A stretch of 64,000 bases of DNA from Sphingobium abikonense NBRC 16140 (GCF_001598335.1 NZ_BCYT01000002.1:62001-126000), one strand, 5' to 3'. Shown: positions 26,699-35,962, numbered from the stretch's first letter. Notes: generated by a model not told the origin, from the letters alone. A program made the numbers and translations.

Positions 26699-27450
26699 GG
26701 CTCCTCCCCGATGGCGGGGCCATCGCCCATGCCGGCGATCAGTTCGATGGCGTGGAAGGCGCGCACCGTGCTGCCGTCACGATGCAGCTTGCCGGCCATG
26801 TTCATGAGGCAGCCCAGATCGCCGGCCAGCAGCAGGTCCGCGCCCGTGGCGTCGATGGCGTTGGCCTTTTCGCCGACGATGGCGTTGGAGATGGCGGGAT
26901 ATTTGACGCAGAAGGTGCCGCCAAAGCCGCAGCATGTTTCCTCGCCCGCCAGCGGCGCAAGCTTGAGGCCATCGACCGCCTTGAGCAGTCGCCGCGGCTG
27001 CGCCTTGATGCCCAGTTCGCGCAGCCCCGAACAGCTGTCATGATAGGTTGCGGTGGCATCTAAGCTGACGCCGTCGGGTTTCCAGCCCAGCACGTCGTCC
27101 AGATAGGCCATGACCTCGTGGGTTTTGGCGGCGACCGCCTGCGCACGGGGGAGCCATTGCGCGTCATCCGCGAAGATTTCGGGATAATGGCAGCGGATGG
27201 TGCCGGCGCAGGAGCCGGACGGGACAATGATGGCCGCATAAGGTTCGAGCGCTGCGATCGTCTGCTTCGCCAGCGCTGCGGCATGGTCGCGGTCGCCGCT
27301 GTTGAGTGCGGGCTGGCCGCAGCAGGTCTGGCCTTGCGGCACGATGACGTCGCATCCTGCCGCTTCGAGCGCGCGGATCGCGGCGAAGCCGATGCGCGGG
27401 CGCATCAGGTCGACCAGGCAGGTGACGAAGAGAGCGACCTGCTGCGTCAC
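26695..27450 (-). CDS. lutA: Lactate utilisation protein LutA (CCG domains)
   Basis: 251 residues from GTG 27450, overlapping the esterase stop (GTGA). Two cysteine-rich CCG repeats: QTCCGQPALNSGD with SGSCAG in the first half, HDSCSGLRELG with EETCCGFGGTFCVKYP in the second. LutA is the heterodisulfide-reductase-like subunit of the LutABC complex that oxidises L-lactate to pyruvate. Here the lactate source is probably the diketo-rhamnonate hydrolase encoded at 32326. Confidence 0.93.
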   Translation of the reverse strand: MTQQVALFVTCLVDLMRPRIGFAAIRALEAAGCDVIVPQGQTCCGQPALNSGDRDHAAALAKQTIAALEPYAAIIVPSGSCAGTIRCHYPEIFADDAQWLPRAQAVAAKTHEVMAYLDDVLGWKPDGVSLDATATYHDSCSGLRELGIKAQPRRLLKAVDGLKLAPLAGEETCCGFGGTFCVKYPAISNAIVGEKANAIDATGADLLLAGDLGCLMNMAGKLHRDGSTVRAFHAIELIAGMGDGPAIGEEP

Positions 27451-28433
27451 AGCCCATGTCGTTTCGCGAAGTTGACGAACAGTTCGGGCCAGGGCGCGGG
27501 GGCGGCGGGCGGCGCGACGAGGCCAAACCCATGGCCGCCGCTTTCGAACAGGTGACATTCGCTGGCGATGCCCCTGGCGCGCAAGGCGGCGAGCATGGCG
27601 AGACTGTTTTCCGGCGGGACGGCATCGTCGTCCAGCGCATGGGCGAGGAAGACGGGCGGAGTGCGATCGCTCACCTGCTGGTCGAGCGAGTAAGCGCGCA
27701 TCCGCTGCGGCGAAGGGTCGGGGCCGAGCAACTGGGTGCGCGATCCGGCGTGGACGAACGGCCCCTCCATCAGAATGACGGGATAGAGATAGGCGGCGAG
27801 CGCGGCGGAGATCGGTTCGCGGTCAACCGCGTCGACGGGCCGATAGCTTTCGACGGGCGCTCGGCTGGTGAGCCAGGCGGCGAGATGGCCGCCGGCGGAA
27901 AAACCCATGACGCCGACACGGCCGGCATCGAATTTCTCGCGCGCGGCCAGGCTGCGCACGACGCGCAATGCCCGCTGCGCGTCCTGCAGCGGGGCTTCCG
28001 GGCCGGCCGCCCAATTGTCGGCAGGCAGGCGATAGAGCAGAACGAAGCAGACATAGCCGGCCTGGGCGAAGCGGCGGGCGATGGCATAGCCTTCATGACC
28101 GATCGCAACGCGGCTGTAGCCGCCGCCGGGAAGCAGCAGCATGGCCGCGCCATTGGGTTTCGCTCCCACCGCCTCGGGCCGCAACATGGTGAGCGTGGGC
28201 GTCACGATATGAGCGAAGACGCCGTCGTCCGGCCCGCTGTCTGGACGGCGCAGCGTTTCAACTTCCCGCACCGTCACCTTCTCGCCGCCGGGTGCCTTGC
28301 CCGGCCAGATCGGGAACCGGGTAAAGCCTTTGGGCAGCGGGAAACTTTGCGCCAACGCTGGGGTGGAGGACAGGGCAGCGCCGGCAAGCGCGCCGGCCAT
28401 CAGGGTGCGGCGGTCGAAATCGGGCATGGTCAC
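27447..28433 (-). CDS. Secreted alpha/beta-hydrolase, probable sugar acetylesterase
   Basis: About 328 residues from GTG 28433, chosen for its GGAG spacing and GTGA overlap; ATG 28427 is the alternative. Tat-type signal (FDRRTLMAGALAGAALSSTPALAQ). Lipase-like alpha/beta hydrolase: oxyanion loop LLLPGGGYSRV, nucleophile elbow GFSAGG, then Asp in HALDDDAVP and His in ESGGHGFG. The pattern is that of acetylxylan-esterase-like enzymes found in plant polysaccharide loci. Lying next to a CE12 enzyme, it probably removes acetyl groups from pectin fragments. Confidence 0.82.
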   Translation of the reverse strand: MTMPDFDRRTLMAGALAGAALSSTPALAQSFPLPKGFTRFPIWPGKAPGGEKVTVREVETLRRPDSGPDDGVFAHIVTPTLTMLRPEAVGAKPNGAAMLLLPGGGYSRVAIGHEGYAIARRFAQAGYVCFVLLYRLPADNWAAGPEAPLQDAQRALRVVRSLAAREKFDAGRVGVMGFSAGGHLAAWLTSRAPVESYRPVDAVDREPISAALAAYLYPVILMEGPFVHAGSRTQLLGPDPSPQRMRAYSLDQQVSDRTPPVFLAHALDDDAVPPENSLAMLAALRARGIASECHLFESGGHGFGLVAPPAAPAPWPELFVNFAKRHGL

Positions 28434-29236
28434 TGGCACTCCGTGCGGCCGAGCGGGGTGGTGCGAGTCAGCGCGGGACGCGACGCGAGCACCTTGGCGG
28501 ATATGGGCAGGTTCAACGCCTTGAGGCCTCCGGCGACGAGGTCGGCGACCTGCCGCGCGCCCAGTTCGCTGAAATGCGTATCGTCATCGACGCCCTTGGG
28601 GAAGCCGGGGGCATGGTCCTGCGGGCTGTAGTGAAGATAATAGGCTTTCGATCCGTCGCGCCCGGCGAGATCGACCCAGGCACGGGAAAGCGATTCAAGA
28701 TCGATCAGCGGCGTGTCGGTGCTGGCCGCCAGTTCGCGCACCACCGCGCTATAGTCGGCGAAATCCGCCTTCGCCCGCCCGTCCGCCGCGAAACTACGGC
28801 GTGCGACGGGCGTGAGGAGCACCGGATGGCCGCCGGCGATCCGCACGTCCCAGATGAAGCGCAGCAGATTGTCGCGATAATCAGTGCGGGCCGGTGCCCA
28901 TCGCGCGGGCTTGGCGCGATAGGCGTCGTTATGCCCGAACTGGATGAGCACAGTGTCGCCCGGCATCAGGTCGGCCAGCACTGCCTGCCACCGTCCTTCG
29001 CCAAGGAAAGTGCGGGTGGAGCGGCCGCCCATCGCATGGTTGAGCACCCGGACGTCAGGCGTCAGGCCGCATTGCAGCATCTGGCCCCAGCCGGTCTGCG
29101 GATAGCGATCGCCTGTGTAGGCGGAGGCCGTCGAATCACCCGCGATCAGGATGGTGTCGCCAGGCCGCGTGGCCTGCGCGGGCAGGGGCGCGAGCAGGGC
29201 CACGAGGGCGATGACGGCTTTCCGGGCGATCTTCAT
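28430..29236 (-). CDS. Rhamnogalacturonan acetylesterase (CE12, SGNH)
   Basis: 268 residues with a signal peptide (ALLAPLPAQA). SGNH blocks: AGDSTAS with nucleophile S35, G in MGGRSTRTF, IQFGHNDA, and VDDDTHFSELGA carrying the catalytic Asp and His. These spacings match CE12 rhamnogalacturonan acetylesterases, which deacetylate galacturonic acid of the RG-I backbone. Same operon as L-rhamnose dehydrogenase (27 bases downstream of it). Confidence 0.9.
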   Translation of the reverse strand: MKIARKAVIALVALLAPLPAQATRPGDTILIAGDSTASAYTGDRYPQTGWGQMLQCGLTPDVRVLNHAMGGRSTRTFLGEGRWQAVLADLMPGDTVLIQFGHNDAYRAKPARWAPARTDYRDNLLRFIWDVRIAGGHPVLLTPVARRSFAADGRAKADFADYSAVVRELAASTDTPLIDLESLSRAWVDLAGRDGSKAYYLHYSPQDHAPGFPKGVDDDTHFSELGARQVADLVAGGLKALNLPISAKVLASRPALTRTTPLGRTECQ

Positions 29237-29262
29237 GCTGCGATCTTTTCCACCGATGCGAG

Positions 29263-30027
29263 TTACTGCAAATTCACATACATGCCGCCATCGACCAGCA
29301 GCGCCGCGCCGGTGACATAGGCGGCCATGTCGGACGCGAGGAAGACGATCGGCCCGGCCAGGTCTTCGGGCGCGCCAAGGCGACCGAGCGGCGTGCGCTT
29401 TTCCATATATTCGCGCTTTTCCTGGTCGGCGAGGTCATCCTTGTTGATTTCGGTCAGGATGGTGCCGGGCAGGACGCTGTTGCAGCGAATGCCATGCTTG
29501 CCGAGCGCGATCGCCGTGGACTGCATCAGCGAATGCACGCCCGCCTTGGTCGGCGTATAGTGGGTCTGATATTCGCCGCCGACCAGCGCCGAAATGGACG
29601 ACACGGCGACGATCGAACCGCCATGCCCTTGTTTGACCATCTGCTGCGCAGCCGCCTGCACCATGAAATAGGCGCCATGCAGGTTCACCTTGAAGGTGCG
29701 CTCGACCACCTCGACCGGCATGTCGAGAAAGGCATGGAAGGGGCAGATGCCCGCATTGCTGACCATCACATCGACCTTGCCGAAGGTTTCGACGGCCTTT
29801 GCCACGAAGTCCTGCGCGGTCTGCGGATCGGCGACATCGCCCTTCACCGCGATGGCGCGCTGGCCCAGCGCCTTGATCTCCGTAACGCAGCTTTGCGCGG
29901 GACCGTCGCTATGCGCATAATTGATCGCCACGTCGGCACCATGCTGCGCAGCGCCGATGGCGGCGGCGCGGCCGATGCCGGTCGATGCGCCGGTGACGAG
30001 GACGGTCTTGCCTTCAAGCAGCTTCAT
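29263..30027 (-). CDS. lra1: L-rhamnose 1-dehydrogenase (SDR)
   Basis: 254 residues from ATG 30027 (AGGA ten bases upstream; ATG 30036 is too close to it). SDR motifs TGASTGIGRAAAIG, NAGICPFHAFLDMP, VSSISALVGGEYQTHYTPTKAG (catalytic S, Y, K) and C-terminal DGGMYVNLQ. The CPFH-FLDMP and DGG-VNLQ signatures are those of characterised bacterial L-rhamnose dehydrogenases. It oxidises L-rhamnose to the lactone, first step of the non-phosphorylating route. The other steps are on the opposite strand at 31108-34901. Confidence 0.92.
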   Translation of the reverse strand: MKLLEGKTVLVTGASTGIGRAAAIGAAQHGADVAINYAHSDGPAQSCVTEIKALGQRAIAVKGDVADPQTAQDFVAKAVETFGKVDVMVSNAGICPFHAFLDMPVEVVERTFKVNLHGAYFMVQAAAQQMVKQGHGGSIVAVSSISALVGGEYQTHYTPTKAGVHSLMQSTAIALGKHGIRCNSVLPGTILTEINKDDLADQEKREYMEKRTPLGRLGAPEDLAGPIVFLASDMAAYVTGAALLVDGGMYVNLQ

Positions 30028-30047
30028 GGGGAGCATTTCCTTGACTG

Positions 30048-30857
30048 TTAGCGCCGCGCCGGGCGGCGGGGGGATTTGATGCCGGGGGTCCAGCCCAGGT
30101 CGGCACTGACTTTCTGCGCGGTGGCGCGGACATCTTCGGTCAGCATGTCCATCCGCGCGTCGTCCATATATTGCGCCGCGCTCGACAGGCTGATGGCCGC
30201 GACGATCGCGCCCGACGCATCGCGGATGGGGGCGGCGACGCAGCGTATCTGATCCTCATTTTCCTCGAGGTCGAAGGCTCGGCCCTCGGCGGCATAGCCG
30301 CGCATGCGTTCGACCCACAGGTCATAGTCGATCGGATGGGTGCCGGCCGCCTGATCTGCGTCGAACAGGCGTCGCCAATTGGCTTCGGGATCATCGAGCA
30401 GCAGCGCCTTGCCAAGGCCGGTCGAGGTGAGCGGCTGACGATCGCCGATGCGGCTGGAGATTTCGACCCGGCGGCGTCCGGGTATCTTGTCGAGATAGAG
30501 GGCATGGTCGCTGTCGAGGCGGCCGAGATGCACGACATCCTCGCTCGCGGCGGCGAGCGCTTCAAGATGGGGACGAGCGATCTGCACCACGTCGGTCTGG
30601 CTTTGCGCGAGGAAACCGAGCTGCAACAGCTTTGGCCCCAGTTGATAGCCTTCGCGCGGCAGGAAGGTCAGAAAGCCGCGATCGACAAGCGCATTGGCGA
30701 GCCGGTGGGTGGTCGATCGGGTGAGGCCCATGCGTTCGGAGAGGTCGGCAAGCCTGACCGGACCGTCGATCACCTGGTCCAGCAGATCGAGCCCACGTTG
30801 CAGCGTCTGCGATCCCGAAGCGCGCGTCGGTTCGGCCCTTTCGCTGCCGTCCGCCAT
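30048..30857 (-). CDS. IclR-family regulator of the rhamnose/pectin genes
   Basis: 269 residues from ATG 30857, which has GGGAGGG nine bases upstream; an upstream in-frame start at 30914 is possible. N-terminal winged helix (LADLSERMGLTRSTTHRLANALVDRGFL), then the IclR effector domain (LTSTGLGKALL, RCVAAPIRDASGAIVAAISLS). It is 20 bases upstream of the L-rhamnose dehydrogenase gene and divergent from L-rhamnonate dehydratase, so it probably controls both arms in response to a pathway intermediate. Confidence 0.92.
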   Translation of the reverse strand: MADGSERAEPTRASGSQTLQRGLDLLDQVIDGPVRLADLSERMGLTRSTTHRLANALVDRGFLTFLPREGYQLGPKLLQLGFLAQSQTDVVQIARPHLEALAAASEDVVHLGRLDSDHALYLDKIPGRRRVEISSRIGDRQPLTSTGLGKALLLDDPEANWRRLFDADQAAGTHPIDYDLWVERMRGYAAEGRAFDLEENEDQIRCVAAPIRDASGAIVAAISLSSAAQYMDDARMDMLTEDVRATAQKVSADLGWTPGIKSPRRPARR

Positions 30858-30902
30858 GATCTTTCGCCCTCCCGCCTTTTGTCCCGATTCAGGGTTTGAC
30901 GA

Positions 30903-30943
30903 ATTTTGTCTCATCTACTAACACTCTATCCCACAAAATGAGA
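30903..30943. promoter_or_regulatory. Candidate operator between iclR and the rhamnonate operon
   Basis: ATTTTGT (30903-30909) and ACAAAAT (30933-30939) are perfect inverted arms, overlapped by TCTCAT (30909-30914) and ATGAGA (30938-30943). Bases 30926-30942 (CTATCCCACAAAATGAG) match 13 of 17 positions of a site upstream of the pectin TonB receptor at 50379-50396. The region 30858-31107 holds no gene and must contain the divergent promoters. Confidence 0.5.
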
Positions 30944-31107
30944 AAAACAAGGGTGAAGGAGGGGCCGACATGATTCTTCTCGATCGCGCCAGACCCTCTT
31001 GCTCGCTCAGCTTGCGGCGAGTTCGCCCGTTTTTGCAATGAATTGCCGCACCGGCCCGGGCGATCGGGCGGCGCGCCGGTATCAACTGGGGTTCAAGGAG
31101 TGACTGC

Positions 31108-32301
31108 GTGCCGATCGTGAGCTTGCCGAAGATCAAACATGTCCGGGCCTTTACCGTGCGCGGGGGCGGCGCGGATTATCATGACCAGGGCGACGGCCAC
31201 TGGATCGACGATCACATTGCGACGCCGATGTCGCGCTATCCCGAATACCGCCAGTCACGGCAGAGCTTCGGCATCAATGTGCTGGGCACATTGGTGGTCG
31301 AGATCGAGGCGGAGGACGGCACCGTCGGCTTCGCTGTCACCACCGGCGGCGAACCGGCCGCCTATATCGTCGAAAAGCATCTCGCCCGCTTCCTGGAGGG
31401 CCGCGCGCCCACCGATTACGAGAAGATCTGGGACCAGATGTATTTTTCGACTCAATATTATGGGCGCAAGGGATTGGTGGTGAACGCCATCTCTGGCGTC
31501 GACCTGGCGCTGTGGGATTTGCTGGGCAAGCTGCGGCAGGAGCCGGTCTATCACCTGCTGGGCGGCGCCGTGCGCGACGAACTGCAATTCTACGCCACGG
31601 GCGCGCGGCCGGACAAGGCAAAGGAATTCGGTTTCATCGGCGGCAAGATGCCGCTGCACCATGGCCCGGCCGAAGGCATCGAGGGCTTGAAGAAGAATAT
31701 CGTCGAACTGGCCGACATGCGCTCGAAGGTCGGCGATGATTTCTGGCTGATGTGGGATTGCTGGATGGCGCTGGACGTCGACTATGCGACCCGCCTCGCC
31801 ATCGCCGCGCACGATCTGGGCCTCAAATGGATCGAGGAGGCGATCAGCCCCGACGATTATTGGGGCTATCAACAGCTCAAGCGCAACGTGCCCAAGGGGA
31901 TGCTGGTGACGACCGGCGAGCATGAGGCGACCCGCTGGGGCTTTCGCATGCTGATGGAGATGGATTGCTGCGACATCATCCAGCCCGATGTCGGCTGGTG
32001 CGGCGGCGTGACCGAATTGCTCAAGATCAGCGCGCTTGCCGACGCCCATGGCAAGATGGTCGTGCCGCACGGATCGTCGGTCTACAGCTACCACTTCGTT
32101 ATCACCCGGCATAATTCGCCCTTCGCCGAGTTTCTGATGATGCACCCGGGGCCGACGGAAGTGGTGCCGATGTTCCACCCCCAATTGCTGGGCGAGCCGG
32201 TGCCGGAGAATGGCCGGATGAAGGTGAGCGCGCTCGACAAGCCGGGCTTTGGCGTCGACCTCAACCCCGACATCGCGATGCACCGTCCCTATACTCATTG
32301 A
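31108..32301 (+). CDS. rhmD: L-rhamnonate dehydratase
   Basis: 397 residues from GTG 31108 with AAGGAG eight bases upstream. Enolase-superfamily enzyme with nearly unmistakable stretches: [49 protein letters not shown]. Metal ligands Asp in MWDCWM, Glu in WIEEAI and Glu in TTGEHEATR, and the His in VPHGSSVYS. It dehydrates L-rhamnonate to 2-keto-3-deoxy-L-rhamnonate. First gene of a seven-gene plus-strand operon. Confidence 0.96.
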   Translation: MPIVSLPKIKHVRAFTVRGGGADYHDQGDGHWIDDHIATPMSRYPEYRQSRQSFGINVLGTLVVEIEAEDGTVGFAVTTGGEPAAYIVEKHLARFLEGRAPTDYEKIWDQMYFSTQYYGRKGLVVNAISGVDLALWDLLGKLRQEPVYHLLGGAVRDELQFYATGARPDKAKEFGFIGGKMPLHHGPAEGIEGLKKNIVELADMRSKVGDDFWLMWDCWMALDVDYATRLAIAAHDLGLKWIEEAISPDDYWGYQQLKRNVPKGMLVTTGEHEATRWGFRMLMEMDCCDIIQPDVGWCGGVTELLKISALADAHGKMVVPHGSSVYSYHFVITRHNSPFAEFLMMHPGPTEVVPMFHPQLLGEPVPENGRMKVSALDKPGFGVDLNPDIAMHRPYTH

Positions 32302-32325
32302 TCCGACAGAAGAGAGATTGACCCC

Positions 32326-33183
32326 ATGAAATTCTGCCGTTTTGGCCAGCGTGGCCAGGAAAAGCCCGGTATTATCGATGCCGATGGCAAGATCCGCGAC
32401 TTGTCTGGCGTGGTGCCCGAACTGACGATCGAAGCGCTGGCCGCCGCGAAGGGCGCGGATGTCGCTTCGCTCCCGGTGGTCGAGGGTGAACCGCGCTATG
32501 GCGTGCCGGTCAAGGGCATCGGCAAGATCGTCGCCATCGGCCTCAATTATGAGGACCATGCGATTGAATCGAACCTGCCGATCCCGACCGAGCCGATGAT
32601 GTTCATGAAGGCGCTGTCCTCGCTCAACGGACCCAATGACGAAGTCGTGCTGCCGAAGAACAGCACCCATGGCGATTGGGAAGTCGAACTGGGCGTGGTG
32701 ATCGGCGAAACCTGCCGCTTCGTGCCCGAGGATGAGGCCTTGTCGAAGGTGGCGGGCTATGTCCTCGTCAACGACGTGTCGGAGCGCTTCAACCAGAAGC
32801 AGCGCGGCACGCAATGGTCCAAGGGCAAGGGGCATGACACTTTCTGCCCGGTCGGCCCCTGGCTGGTGACGCCCGATGAAGTGGCCGATCCGCAGAACCT
32901 GGACATGTATCTCGACATCAATGGCGAGCGCATGCAGACCGGCAATACGAAGACGATGATCTTCAACATTGCCCAGCTCATTTCCTATGTCAGCGAATAT
33001 ATCACGCTTTATCCCGGCGACCTGATGATCACCGGCACCCCGCCGGGCGTGGGCGAGGGCAAGAAGCCCAATGCCATCTACCTGAAGGCCGGCGACGTCA
33101 TGGAACTGGGCATCGAGAAGCTGGGCACGCAGCGCCAGATGGTATCGGAATGGCGCCACCTGGGCGACGCGGTGCTTGGATGA
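32326..33183 (+). CDS. lra6: 2,4-diketo-3-deoxy-L-rhamnonate hydrolase (FAH family)
   Basis: 285 residues. Fumarylacetoacetate-hydrolase fold: GLNYEDHAIESN, PMMFMKALSSLNGP, metal ligands in DWEVELGVVIG, NDVSERF, KGHDTFCPVGPW, and ITGTPPGVG. In this operon it is best explained as the hydrolase (LRA6 type, described by Watanabe and co-workers for Sphingomonas) that splits the diketo acid into pyruvate and L-lactate. Overlaps the SDR start by ATGA. General FAH hydrolase activity is the alternative. Confidence 0.9.
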   Translation: MKFCRFGQRGQEKPGIIDADGKIRDLSGVVPELTIEALAAAKGADVASLPVVEGEPRYGVPVKGIGKIVAIGLNYEDHAIESNLPIPTEPMMFMKALSSLNGPNDEVVLPKNSTHGDWEVELGVVIGETCRFVPEDEALSKVAGYVLVNDVSERFNQKQRGTQWSKGKGHDTFCPVGPWLVTPDEVADPQNLDMYLDINGERMQTGNTKTMIFNIAQLISYVSEYITLYPGDLMITGTPPGVGEGKKPNAIYLKAGDVMELGIEKLGTQRQMVSEWRHLGDAVLG

Positions 33184-33929
33184 GCGTGTGGTCCGGACGA
33201 TTTGACGGTCGCACCGCGATCGTCACCGGCGGCGCATCGGGCCTGGGAAAACAGGTCGCCGCGCGCATCATTGCCGAAGGCGGTACGGTCGCGCTGTGGG
33301 ATCTGAACGGCGATGCGCTGGCGGCCACGCAGGCGGAGATCGGCGCGGCGCATGTCGCGGCGCTCGACGTGTCGGATCACGCCGCCGTCGCCGCCGCGGC
33401 GAAGGACAGCGCGGCAGCATTGGGCAGGGTTGATATATTGGTCTGCTCGGCCGGCATTACCGGCGCGACCGCGACGGCATGGGAGTATCCGGTCGACAGT
33501 TTCCAGCGGGTGATCGACATCAACCTGAATGGCCTGTTCTACTGCAACCGCGAAGTCGTGCCGTTCATGCTCGAAAATGGCTATGGCCGGATCGTGAACC
33601 TCGCCTCGGTCGCGGGCAAGGAGGGCAATCCCAACGCCAGCGCCTATTCCGCCAGCAAGGCGGGCGTGATCGGCTTCACCAAGAGCCTTGGCAAGGAACT
33701 GGCGGGTAAGGGCATCATTGCCAATGCGCTGACCCCCGCGACCTTCGAAAGCCCGATCCTCGCCCAGCTGCCCCAGAGCCAGGTCGATTATATGCGATCG
33801 AAAATTCCGATGGGGCGCCTTGGCCTGGTCGAGGAATCGGCGGCGATGGTCTGTTTCATGGCCAGCGAGGAATGCAGCTTCACCACAGCGTCGACCTTCG
33901 ACACGTCGGGGGGGCGCACGACCTTCTGA
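33180..33929 (+). CDS. lra5: 2-keto-3-deoxy-L-rhamnonate 4-dehydrogenase (SDR)
   Basis: 249 residues from ATG 33180, overlapping the hydrolase stop. SDR motifs TGGASGLGKQVA, SAGITGATATAWEY, NLASVAGKEGNPNASAYSASKAG (S, Y, K). It ends in DTSGGRTTF rather than the common DGG tail. Position between dehydratase and hydrolase identifies it as the LRA5-type enzyme that oxidises KDR to the 2,4-diketo acid with NAD+. Confidence 0.9.
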   Translation: MSVWSGRFDGRTAIVTGGASGLGKQVAARIIAEGGTVALWDLNGDALAATQAEIGAAHVAALDVSDHAAVAAAAKDSAAALGRVDILVCSAGITGATATAWEYPVDSFQRVIDINLNGLFYCNREVVPFMLENGYGRIVNLASVAGKEGNPNASAYSASKAGVIGFTKSLGKELAGKGIIANALTPATFESPILAQLPQSQVDYMRSKIPMGRLGLVEESAAMVCFMASEECSFTTASTFDTSGGRTTF

Positions 33930-33998
33930 ATTGCAAAGCCACGCGGCGCGACCGGCCGGAAGAGCCGGGGCGCCGCATGTCCATGACGGGAGAGGCAG

Positions 33999-34901
33999 AT
34001 GATCCCCTTTGTCGATGCGCATATCCATCTGTGGGACCTGAACAACATCCGCTATGACTGGCTGAGCCCGCCCTTTTCGGATGACGGCCCGAACGGCAGT
34101 GTCGAGCCAATCGCGCGTGATTATGGCGTCGCCGATTATCGCACTGACCTCGCCCGCTGGAATGTCGTGGGCGCGGTGCATGTCGACGCGGGTGCGGCGG
34201 CGGAAAGCGCACTGCGCGAGACGCAGTGGCTGGAGGGGCTGGCGCAGATCGAAGGCCTGCCGACCGGCATCGTCGCCTTTGCCGCGCTTAACGATCCGAA
34301 CGTCGACGGACTGCTGGCCGCGCAGGCGGCGCATCCGCGCGTCAGGGGTATTCGCCATATCGTCAACTGGCATGGCGACCCCAATCGCAGCTACACACCC
34401 ACCGATCTGACGCGCGATCCGCTCTGGCAGGCGGGCTATGCACTGCTGGCGAACCATGGCCTGTCCTTCGACCTGCAATGCTATCCGGGGCAAATGCCGG
34501 GCCTTGTCCCGCTGATCGAGCGGCATCCCGACATTCCCGTCATCATCAATCATATGGGCATGCCGGTGCTGACCGATGCCGATGGCCTTGCGGACTGGCG
34601 CGCGGGCATGAAGGCGCTCAGCCGCCTGCCCCATGTCGCGGTCAAGCTGTCTGGCATGGGCTTCATTCGCCGCGACTGGAGCCGCGAGACGATCGGGCAT
34701 CTGGTGCGCGAGACGGTCGACCTGTTCGGCGTCGAACGCTGCGCCTTTGCCAGCGATACGCCGACCGACAAGCTATTCGGCTCGATCGACCGCTACATGG
34801 AAACCTACCACGCCATCGTCGCGGATTTGCCGGAAGCCGACCGCCGCGCCTTGTTCGGCGGCAACGCCAATCGCCTCTATCGCCTGGGACTTGACCTATG
34901 A
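33999..34901 (+). CDS. lra2: L-rhamnono-gamma-lactonase (amidohydrolase family)
   Basis: 300 residues from ATG 33999 with GGGAGAGG upstream. COG3618-type amidohydrolase: N-terminal metal motif VDAHIHLWDL, then GIRHIVNW, VIINHMGMP with His and the C-terminal FASDTPTDKLFG aspartate and NANRLYRL. It opens the lactone made by L-rhamnose dehydrogenase, giving L-rhamnonate. Cytoplasmic. Its stop overlaps the rhaT start. Confidence 0.88.
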   Translation: MIPFVDAHIHLWDLNNIRYDWLSPPFSDDGPNGSVEPIARDYGVADYRTDLARWNVVGAVHVDAGAAAESALRETQWLEGLAQIEGLPTGIVAFAALNDPNVDGLLAAQAAHPRVRGIRHIVNWHGDPNRSYTPTDLTRDPLWQAGYALLANHGLSFDLQCYPGQMPGLVPLIERHPDIPVIINHMGMPVLTDADGLADWRAGMKALSRLPHVAVKLSGMGFIRRDWSRETIGHLVRETVDLFGVERCAFASDTPTDKLFGSIDRYMETYHAIVADLPEADRRALFGGNANRLYRLGLDL

Positions 34902-35962
34902 CCCCCAATCCGCTGCTCGGCGTGCTGTTTCACTGGCTGGGCGGTTTCGCCTCGGCCAGCTTCTATGTGCCCTTTCGCGGCGTCAAACGCTGGAACTGGG
35001 AAATTTTCTGGCTGACCGGCGGGCTCTTTTCCTGGGTGATCGCGCCTTGGTTCTTCGCTGCGCTTCAAACCAACGATCTGCTGGGGGTGATGGGCCGCGT
35101 GCCGTCCACCGTCATGGGTTGGTGTATATTCTTCGGCTTTCTTTGGGGCTTTGGCGGCCTCACTTATGGCCTTACCATGCGGTATCTGGGCCTGTCGCTG
35201 GGCATGGCGGTAGTGCTGGGTCTGTGCACGGTCTTTGGTACGCTGATCCCGCCGATATTCGACGGTACGTTCATGCGCGACATTGCCGGCACTACGCACG
35301 GGCAGATCGTGCTGCTGGGCCTTGCCGTGACGCTGGCCGGGATCATCGTCGTCGCGCGCGCCGGCGCGCGCAAGGATGAAGCCCTGTCCCCGTCGCAAAA
35401 GGCCACCGCCGTGGCCGAATTCGATTTCAAAAAGGGCATCGCCGTTGCGGTCTTTTCCGGCATCATGTCGAGCTGCTTTGCCTTTGGACTTGCGGCGGGT
35501 GAGCCGGTGAAGGCGCTGTCCGCCGCCGCCGGCACGGGTCCGCTGTGGACCGGTCTGCCCACGCTCTGCCTCGTGATGTTCGGCGGCCTGATCACCAATG
35601 CGCTCTGGTGCGCGTGGCTGATCGCCCGGAACAGGTCGGCCCGGCAGTGGCTCGGCGCGCCCGATGGGAGCGGCCAGCGGCCATCGCTGTTGCCCAATTT
35701 CCTGCTCTGCGCGCTCGCGGGCACCGCCTGGTATTTCCAGTTCTTCTTCTACACCATGGGCGAAAGCCAGATGGGTCGCTTCGGCTTTTCCAGCTGGACG
35801 CTGCACATGGCGTCGATCATCATCTTCGGCACCTGCTGGGGCTTTGCCTTTCGCGAATGGAAGGATGCGGCACCTGCCATCCGCCGCATGGTGTGGAGCG
35901 GCGTGGGCCTGTTGATCCTGGCGACGATCATCATCGGCTATGGCAACAGGCTGGCGCTATGA
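34898..35962 (+). CDS. rhaT: L-rhamnose/proton symporter RhaT
   Basis: 354 residues with about ten hydrophobic segments. Signature stretches of RhaT: HWLGGFASASFYVPFRGVKRWNWE near the start, WGFGGLTYGLTMRYLGLSLGMAV, and WYFQFFFYTMGESQMG near the end. It imports L-rhamnose across the inner membrane, feeding the operon's enzymes. Coupled to the lactonase before and the GH43 gene after by ATGA overlaps. Confidence 0.95.
   Translation: MTPNPLLGVLFHWLGGFASASFYVPFRGVKRWNWEIFWLTGGLFSWVIAPWFFAALQTNDLLGVMGRVPSTVMGWCIFFGFLWGFGGLTYGLTMRYLGLSLGMAVVLGLCTVFGTLIPPIFDGTFMRDIAGTTHGQIVLLGLAVTLAGIIVVARAGARKDEALSPSQKATAVAEFDFKKGIAVAVFSGIMSSCFAFGLAAGEPVKALSAAAGTGPLWTGLPTLCLVMFGGLITNALWCAWLIARNRSARQWLGAPDGSGQRPSLLPNFLLCALAGTAWYFQFFFYTMGESQMGRFGFSSWTLHMASIIIFGTCWGFAFREWKDAAPAIRRMVWSGVGLLILATIIIGYGNRLAL

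Noticed and set aside
31255..33159. Antisense frame over the rhamnonate dehydratase and hydrolase
   Set aside because: Both sense genes are highly conserved family members; the antisense shows no start signal or domain.
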